NCBI GenBank assembly: GCA_965199975.1
Contig: OZ241340.1
Location: 1,984,001-2,048,000, forward strand
DNA: 64,000 nt
DNA from: JASLDZ01 sp965199975
GTDB taxonomy: Bacteria > Pseudomonadota > Alphaproteobacteria > Caulobacterales > Caulobacteraceae
Direction of reading: 5' to 3'
In this document: piece after piece, positions 15,003-24,000 of the stretch
Numbering within the stretch: the first letter of the stretch is position 1
Layout: each line of letters opens with the position of its first letter
Notes under the pieces: generated by a model
Seen by the model: the letters and a program-made list of their open reading frames with translations, nothing else
The model's database searches: none
Told to the model about the DNA's origin: nothing
Translations under genes and position numbers: made by a program

Positions 15003-18000
15003 ATGACCCGCGCCCTCTCCGCCGCCTGGAACCGACCCGGCCCCCGCCGCGTGCTCTTCGCCTGCACCGCCGCAGGCGCGCTGGCCACCGCGTCGGGCGC
15101 CGGTGCGGGGCCGACGGGCGCCCAGGCGGCTGCGGGCGTGACCCACGCACCCACCATCACGACCTCCGGCGGCGACACGCGCGTGCAGCTGAACCAGGAC
15201 CGCACGATCATCGACTGGAAGAGCCTGGATGTCGGCAAGGGCGAGAAGCTGGACTTCGTCTTCTCCGACAAGACCGGCATCGTGCTGAACCGCACCACCG
15301 GTCCGGCCACCATCAACGGACAGCTCAACGGCTGCGTGGTCACCTGCTCGGTGATCGGCGGCAATGTGTGGATCTACGCGCCCAGCGGCGTGATCTTCGG
15401 CTCGGGCGCGCGGGTGAACGTGGGCTCGCTGCTCGCCACCACCACGCCGCTGACGAGCGACTCCGCCTTCCTGAACGGCGCCACCGACTTCACCTTCAAC
15501 GGCGGTCAGGCGGGCGGCAAGGTGCAGGTGCAGGCGGGCGCCCAGCTGGCGGCCCACGCCGGCGCCCTGGCGCTGATCGCCCCCGAGGTCGAGACGCAGG
15601 CGGGCTCCTCGGTGTCCGCCAAGGGGACGACGCTTCTCGCCGCCGCCCAGAACTATCGCATCCGCTTCGACGAGAGCGCCGGCGGCGGCTTCGACCTGCT
15701 GGACTTCCAGGTGCCCGTCTCCGCCCTGCAGGACGGCTCGGTCTCGGCCACGCCGCTGGCGGTGAACGGCGCGGTGACCGGCGGCTCAGTGGTGCTGGCG
15801 GCGGTGAGCCGCCCCTCGGTGGTGAACGCGGTGGTCTCCGTGGGCGGCACGGCGATCGCCACCGGCGCAACGGCGGGGGAGGGCGGCTCCATCGTGCTCA
15901 CCGGCTCGGGCTCGCCGGGGTCGGCGGTGGACGTCTCCGGCGTGCTGCAGGCCGCGGGCGGCAAAATCGACGTGACCGCCCCTGCCGTCTCCCTGGAAGG
16001 CCGTATCGATGTCTCGGCCCCTCGCGGCGGCGGCGTGGTTCGTCTGGGCGGCGGCGCCCGCGGCCAGGACGCCACCATCGCCGACGCCGACATGCTCACC
16101 TTCGCGCCAGGCGCGACGATCATTGCCGACGCCACCTCAAAGGGCGACGGCGGCTCGGTCACCCTGTGGTCCAGCATCGCCACCGACTTCCGCGGCGCCA
16201 TAACCGCCCGGGGCGGACCAGGGGGCGGCGCCGGCGGGAACGCGGAGGTGTCTGGAGGTCGGCTCAACTTCGCCGGAACCGTCGACTTGCGCGGCCCCTT
16301 GGGCGAGACAGGCACCTTGTTGCTTGATCCGGGCGCCGTGGAGATCGTGCATACCGCAACCACGACGGGCGACCTCAGCACGGGCAGCTACACGGGCGCT
16401 TCAGGTCCACCACCAACAGATACGCAATTCACTGTCGACCAGATCGACGCACAACTCGCCACAAGCAACGTTCAGATAATCGCTGGAACGATCAGCTTTC
16501 TCGATGCGGGCGCATATGCCTTCGATTACGCCTCGGCTGCATCTGCGAAAAACGGCAATCTGGTCGCCTTTACAGCGGACACCTCGTTTGTATTCGGAGC
16601 AGCGACGACAAAGATCAGCGCCGGGTCTGGCATCGGCCTGACGTTCCAGGCGACTGGCGATCAGTTCACCCTGCCCGCGACTCTCACGATCGCCACCACC
16701 GCCGCGGGCGACATCCCAGCCACATCGGCGGGGAACGTGACGATTTCTGGAGTAGGCACGACGCTTCTTGCCGGTATCGACCTCGAAGGGACTGTGGACG
16801 CAGGATCGAGTGGCGCGGTGACGCTCTCGGCGACCGGCGGGGCGATCACCCAGGGCGTCAACGGGAGCGTTGCGGCGGGAACACTGTCTGCGCAGGCCGC
16901 GGGCGGCGCGGTGACGCTGAACTCAAGCAACGCTGTCGGTACGCTCGCGCTGCTCGATGGCGAGGGCGCCAGCTTCACCAACGGGCCCGACCTGACAGTG
17001 ACGAGCGCCACGGGGCGCAGCGGCGCGCTGACGATCACGTCAGGGGGCGCGCTGACGCTCTCCAGCGGCGCGCTTGGCGCGGCCTCGAACGTCTCGCTTC
17101 AGGGGACGGGCGTGGAGGTCATGGGCGCGCTGACGCTGCCATCGGCGACGCTCGTCACCGGCACGACAGGTTCCGTCACCTTCGACGGCGCGGTGGATGG
17201 TGCGTTCAGGCTGACCACCTCCACTCCCACCGGCTCCACTGTGTTCAGGGGCGCCGTGGGGGCGACCACGCCGCTCGCCAGCCTGCGCGCGGGCGCCGTG
17301 ACCGCCGGCGGTCCGATCACGACGAGCGGCTTGCTGCAAACGGGCGCGCTGACGCTGACGGCTTCGACGGCCCTGACCTCCACGGGCGATAATGTGTCGA
17401 TCGCGGGCGCGTCGGCGGGATCGGGCGCGAGCGGGTCGAACCTCGTCGTGTCGGCGACCTCCGGAACCTTCGCGAGCAGCGCCGCGCTGACCGGATTGTC
17501 GGGCCTAGGTGTGAGGGCCCAGGATGCGAGCTTCGCGTCCGGCAATGACGTCGGCACGCTGGCCGCGAACCTCACGGTGCCCGCAGGCGCGTTCAGCTTC
17601 TCCAACGGAACCAATCGACTGACGGTGGGCGCGGTTGGCGGCGCGACGGGCCTCACCGTCGGCAACGCCAAGGGGATCAGCCTCACGGCAGGCGCGATCA
17701 CGGTCGACGCGGCGGTGACGACCGCGGGCGGACCGATCGCTCTCTCTGGCGCCTCGCTCGCACTCGGAGCTGACGTGAACGCCAAGACGTCCGCCGCGAC
17801 GGCTGGCGATGTGATGCTGTCTGCGAGCAATGGCGACATCACCCAGACCGCCGGCGCCATCACCGCCGGAACGCTCTCGGCGGCCGATACGGCGAACTCG
17901 GGCGCGGTGACGCTGAACGGCGCCAACGCCGTCGGCACGCTGACAGCCAGCCAGGCGGGTGGCGGCTTCGCTTTCACGGACGCTTCGGCGCTCACCACCA

Positions 18001-21000
18001 CCGGCACGATTCAGGGCGCGACCTTGGCGTTGACCGCGCCTTCGCTCACCCTCGGCACAAGCGCCTTGAAGGGCGCGACCAGCGTGAGTCTCGCCGCCAC
18101 AACCGGGACCGTCGACCAGGCGGCGGGCGGCGTGATCACCACGGGCGCGCTGAAGGCTTCCGGTTTCACCGGCGTCTCGCTGCTCGGCACGGGCAACGCC
18201 ATCACGACGATCGCGAGGCTGGCTGTCACACGTGCCGCCGCGGACGCGGCGCAGACGCCCGCCGGCGACGCCATCACGCTCGTGAACGGCCGCTCGCTGT
18301 CGCTGGTCGGCGCGGTCGACACCAACGCTGGCGACATCACGATCACCGCACCCGGCCTGACCGTGAGGGGTGGCGACGTCAACGCCGGGTCTTACACCGC
18401 AAGCATGTCGACCTACGGCGGCCACGTGACGCTGGCGACCACCTCGAACGGCGCGATCGACATCGAACGACCCGTCGCGGCGGGCGTCTCCATCCTGCTC
18501 GACAGTGGATCCGGGGCGATCACCGAGAACGCGACGCCCATGAACACGCAGGGCGTCTTGACCGCGCCCTCGCTCAGCCTCCGCGGCGGCGCCGTCACGC
18601 TCGGTGGGGCCAACATGGTCGGCACGCTGGCCAGTGCGAGCACCGGGGCGCTCTCCCTGACGAATGCGCAGCCGCTTACGGTGCAAACAGACAGCCTGTC
18701 GCTGGGCGGTGCGCTCAGCGTCACGACCGCCGGCGATCTGACCTTCAGCTCGGTCGCCATGACGCCCGCCAAGCTGACGAGCAGCTACGACGTAGCGCTG
18801 GTCGCAAACGGTGGGGCGCTCACCACCACGGGCGAGACGCTGTCGGGAACGGACACGACCTATTCGATCAAGGCGGCGAGCTTCAACACCGCCGCGCTGA
18901 GCCCGACCTTCAACGGGAGCGGACAAAACTTCACGGTTGAGCAGACCGCCGGCGCCCTTGATCTTTCAGCGATCGGCACGACGACGGTCGGGGGAACGCT
19001 CTCGCTGACCGCCGACGCCGGAGCCGTGACGGCGACGCCCGCGAACACCCTTAATGTCGGCGCCTTCAAGGCCACGGGAACCTCGGTGAGCGCCGGCAAC
19101 GTCACGGCTTCGGCGAGCGGCGGCATCGCCCTGACCTCGACCTCCGGCGCCGTCACGGTCAATGGGCCTCTGACCGCCGACGCGGGGGATGCGACCCTGA
19201 TCGCGCGCGGCGGCGGGGTCGCCGTCAACGGCCTCCTCACGGTCTCGGCCTCCGATCACATGGCCGTGCTGTCGGCGACCGGCGGCGACATCACGCAGAC
19301 GGCTGCGATCTCCGCGCCGAAGCTCGACGCCATGTCGAACGGCGCACTCACCCTGACCAACGCAGCTAATGTGGTGACGACGCTGACGCGACTGGCTGGC
19401 GGAACCAGCGCCACCTTCACCGACGCCGCCCCGGGCGGCCTGACGGTGCTGGCCGCTTCGGCCGGCACGGGGGCCCTCAACCTGCGCAACAGCGGCCAAG
19501 CCGGTGCGCTCACGCTCGCAGGTCCCCTCAGCGCGGCTACACAGATCGCACTCACCTCGGACACGGGCGCGGTGGGCGAGCAGACCGGCGCTAGCGCCAG
19601 CGCCGCCACGCTGACGGTGCGGGCGAACTCGGGCGTCACGTTGAGTGCGGGAAGCTACGCGTTCGGCTCGGCCGACCTCCTGAACATGGGGGCGGGGGCG
19701 GTGAGCTTTACGAACGGCGGGATGCGCGACCTCAACCTGGTTCAGGCCGTCACCGGCGGCGGGAACGTGACCGTCGCATCCGGCGGCGCCCTCCACCTCA
19801 TGGGCGCGGTCAAAACGGGGGCAGGCGGGTCGAACACGGCGACGCTGATCGCGGGCGGTCTCCTCGATCAGACGGGGGTGGGGACGATCACCGCAGATCG
19901 CCTCTCCGCTCAGGCCGGGGGAGGCGTGGACCTCTCCCCGGCGCCCAATGTCGTGGGGGCGCTCACCCTGCTGAAGGACACCACGCCCGCGGATACTCAC
20001 GGCGTCAAGTTCAACGACACGCTCTCCAGCCCGCTTGCCGTCGTCAACGTCGACGGAGCGTCGGGCGACGTCGTGCTGGCGAACACAGGAGGCCTCGCGT
20101 TGAATGTGGCGCTGACCGCGGCCGGTCACGAGGCGACGCTGACCGCCAGCAACGGGGCGATCACCGGCGTTGGCGCGATCACCGCGGGCGGCCTCAAGCT
20201 CTCCGCCACCTCGGTGGCGCTGACGGGGGCGAACAACAACGTCGCCCGGATCGACAGCCTCACCGCCAGCGCGGGCGCGACCTTCAGGGACGCGGCGGCC
20301 GGACTTACGGTGGCCGCGACCAACAGCGGAAGCGGGGCGCTCGACATCGGAAACACGGGCGGCGGCATCACTTTAACGGGCGCATCGCCCGCGATCGTCT
20401 CGGGCGGCGCGGCCACGCTGACCGCCGGCGGCGCCATCGGCCAGGATGCAGGCGCCGTCCTGCGTGCGCCCTCGCTCAGCGTCGCTGGGGCCAGCGTCAC
20501 GTTGACCGAGGCGAACACGGCGCCGGTGCTCACGCTTCTGAACGCCTCGGGCGGTGGGAGCTTCACCACCACCGGCGGCTTACAGGTGCTCTCCGCGCAG
20601 ACCGGTGGGAGCGCGCTGACGCTGACGGCCGGAGCAGGCCTGTCGATCTCGGGTGGAACGGGGATCTCCGGCGGCCTCGTCACGCTGAAAGCGTCCGGTG
20701 CGGTGAGCCAGGACGCGGCGGGGAAGGTCTCGGCGGCGACGCTGACCGGATCGGCCGGTTCTGACTTCGACCTCAGCCTCGCAGCCAACAGCGTGGCGCG
20801 CCTGCAGGCGGTGAGCGTCGGCGGCGTGCTGGCGCTGCAGGACACCCAGGCGCTGACGCTCGCCGGCGCAGTGGGAGGCGCAACGGCGAAGCTGCTCGAC
20901 CCCTCCGCGACCATCACCCAGGAGGCGGGCTCCACGCTGACGGCGGGCACGCTCACCACCACGACCGCGGGCGGCCTGATGCTGACCGGCGCCAACAGCA

Positions 21001-24000
21001 TCGGCACGGCGCAGTCGCTGGTGAACACCGGCGGCGTGGGGATCACCCTGAACAACGCTTCGTCCTCGCCGCTGACCGTGGCTAAAGCCGATGCGGGCGG
21101 CGGCGACCTCAAGCTCACCACCGGCGGCGACCTGCGCATGACCGGGCCGCTCACCGCAGGTTCGGCCACAGGGACCCAGACGGCCATGCTGACGGCTGGC
21201 GGTGCGGTTTCGCAGGCGCAGGGCGCCACCCTGGTCGTGGGCGTGCTGACGGGCGCGGTGGGTGACCTGCGGCTCGACCAGCCGGGGAATGGGGTTGGGC
21301 GCATCTCAGACCTGCGCTCCGGCGCGGGCGTGCTCCTGACCGACACGGCGGGGCTGGAGATCTCCGGTGCGCTGAACGCCGGCGGCGCGGTGACGCTCAG
21401 CGCGCCGCTGCTGACACTGGACGCGGGCGCCAGCCTCACCGCCGCTTCGGCGACGCTGACCACCACTGCGGGCGGCGTGTCGCTGCTGGGGGGCTACAGC
21501 GTTTCGGGCGCGTCGACGATCGTCAGCGCGGGAACGGTGACCCAGGGACCGGGGCCCGTGACCTCCGGCGTGTTCGGGGCCACCGCGGTGGGCGGCATCG
21601 TCCTGCCCGTGCTGCAGACGCCGCAGATCTCGAGCCTCGTGAACACCGGCTCGGGCGACATCACAGTGACCCTGGCCACACCCCTGACCACCTCGGGCCT
21701 GATAAGCAACGCCGCCGGGGCGGTGACGCTGGTGAACACGGGCGCCCTGGCCTTCACCGACGCGGTTGACGCGGGCTCCACGCTGGTGCTGACCGCGCCC
21801 GGGGGGCTCTCCGGCGTGTCCGCCGCGGCGGGCGGTCCGGCCACCCTCACGGCCGCGGGCGTGGCCTTCACCGGGCTGGTGTCGGCCGGGGGCGACCTCC
21901 TGGTCCAGGCCGGCGCGGGGCCGGCGAGCTTCGGCGCGTTGTCGGGCGGAAACGACATCACCATCACCGCAGGCCCGATCTCGGTGGCCGGCCCGGTGAA
22001 CGTCGGGCGCGACTACGTGCTCACCGGCACGGACTTCAACGCCGGCGCCCTGGCGGCGACCTTCGGAGCGGGCGGCCGCGACTTCCTCCTGACCGACACG
22101 GCGGGGGGGCTCGCGTTCACCTCGCTGCATGCGCCGCGCACCCTGATGGTGACCGCCACCGATCCCGTCACCGGCTACGGGGCCATCAGCGGAGGCGCCC
22201 TCACCGCCGGCACCGGCCAAGTGCTGGTCACCGGCGCCAGCATATCGTTGAGCGGGCCGTTGATGGCGCGCGGAGGCGGAACGGTTCTCGCCGCCAAGGC
22301 GGGCGGGGTCACCCTGGGCGACGCGGTGGACGTCGGCGCCCAGTCCGCGGTGCTGACCGCCACCGGGGCGGTGGCGCAGACGGGCGCGAACGGCGTGACC
22401 GCGGGCGTGCTGCAGGTGAACGCGGGCGCGGGCATAGCGCTCGGTGCGGCCAACTCGGTTTCTCAGGCGACCCTGACCAACACCGGCGGCGGCGGGATTT
22501 TATTCAACGATTTGGCTGCGGCGGTGACCATCGCCGCAGCCGTCACGGGCGGTGGCGACATCGTGCTCACGGCGCCGAACGGCGCGCTCACCGTCGTCGG
22601 CGATCTCGACGCGCCGGGCGCCCTGCGCGTGGTGGCGGGCGGCGATCTCTCCGGCAGCCTCTTCGCCGCGCGCGCAGGCGACCTGGCGATCCAGGCCGGC
22701 GGGGACGTGACCGGGCGGGCGCTGATCGCCTCGGGCGCAGCCAGCCTGATGGCGCGTTCGACGGTCTTCGACACCGCGTCCGTCGGCGGCGATCTGAAGG
22801 CGACGCTTTCCGGATCGCTAGGCGTGCGCCAGACCGATGTGGGGGGCTCGGCGCAGGTGAGCGCGGTGAGTGCGTCGCTGGACACCCTGTCGGTGGGGCG
22901 CGACCTCACGCTCGTCACCGACGACGCCTTCGGGTCGGCCACCACCACCGTGGGCGGATCGGCGACGCTTCGAAACGGATCCGCGACGTTGACGACGCTG
23001 ACCGTCGCGGGCGACCTCGGGGCGACCGTCTCGGGCCCGTTCTCGGTCGTCACCCTGTCGACGGGCGGCTCGGCTCAGGCCGCGGCGTCGCAGATCAGCT
23101 TCGGCGACCTTTCGGTCGGGCGCGACCTCGGCCTGGCCACGCCCGGATCGCTCACCGTGAGTTCGGCGAGGGTCGGGGGCGGGGCGAACCTCGACGTTGG
23201 CTCCGCCGCGATCGGCTCGCTCGCAGTCGCCGGCGACCTCGGCGCCCGCGTCGGCGGAGCGCTGAGCGGCAGGACGCTGGCCGTGAGGGGCTCGGCGCAG
23301 GTGAGCGCGGTGAGCGCGTCGCTGGACACCCTGTCGGTGGGGCGCGACCTGACGCTGAGCGCCCCGGGCGCGATCCGGCTGGGAGAGTTGGTCGGTCATT
23401 CCGCCGGCGCCCTATCGATCTCCGGCGGAGAGGTGCTGATCGGCGCCCCGTCCGGAAGCGGCGTGGCCGCCGCCAACGTGCTGGACGTGGATCCGGCCGG
23501 AACTGTGCGCATCGTCTCCGCCGGGGACGTGCGGGTGGCGGTGAGCGGTCCCGCCCGGCTCGCCTCCGTCGTTGCAGGCGGCGGCCTGGACGTGCTGGCG
23601 GTGAACGGCGACGCCGGCGTGGCGGACGCGACGGCGAACGGCGCGCTCAGCGTCGTCTCGCAGGGCGGCTCGGCCAGCCTCGGCCGCGTGTCGCTGACAG
23701 GCGCGGGGCCGGCGACGGTGACCGCCACCCAGGACGTGCTGCTGGGGGGCGGGTCGGGTGTCGCGGGGGCGGACATGACGTTGTCGGCGCCCGCCGGCCT
23801 CCTCACCGTGACCGCCGGCCGCGACGTGCTGGCCGCCTACGCGGGGGACGTGGCGCTGGGCGGCGCGCAGGCGGGACGCACCTTGGCGCTCACAGCCGGC
23901 GGGCTGCTGTCGGCGCCTGTGCTCAGCGCCGGCGGCGACGCCCGGCTGACGGGCGCGACCGTGCGGGTGGCGGCGGCGACGGCCGGGGGGAGCCTGGCGG

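Noticed and set aside
22780..23370. CRISPR-like or intergenic tandem array
   Set aside because: The repeats are coding beta-helix turns in one open frame, of unequal length, without spacers.
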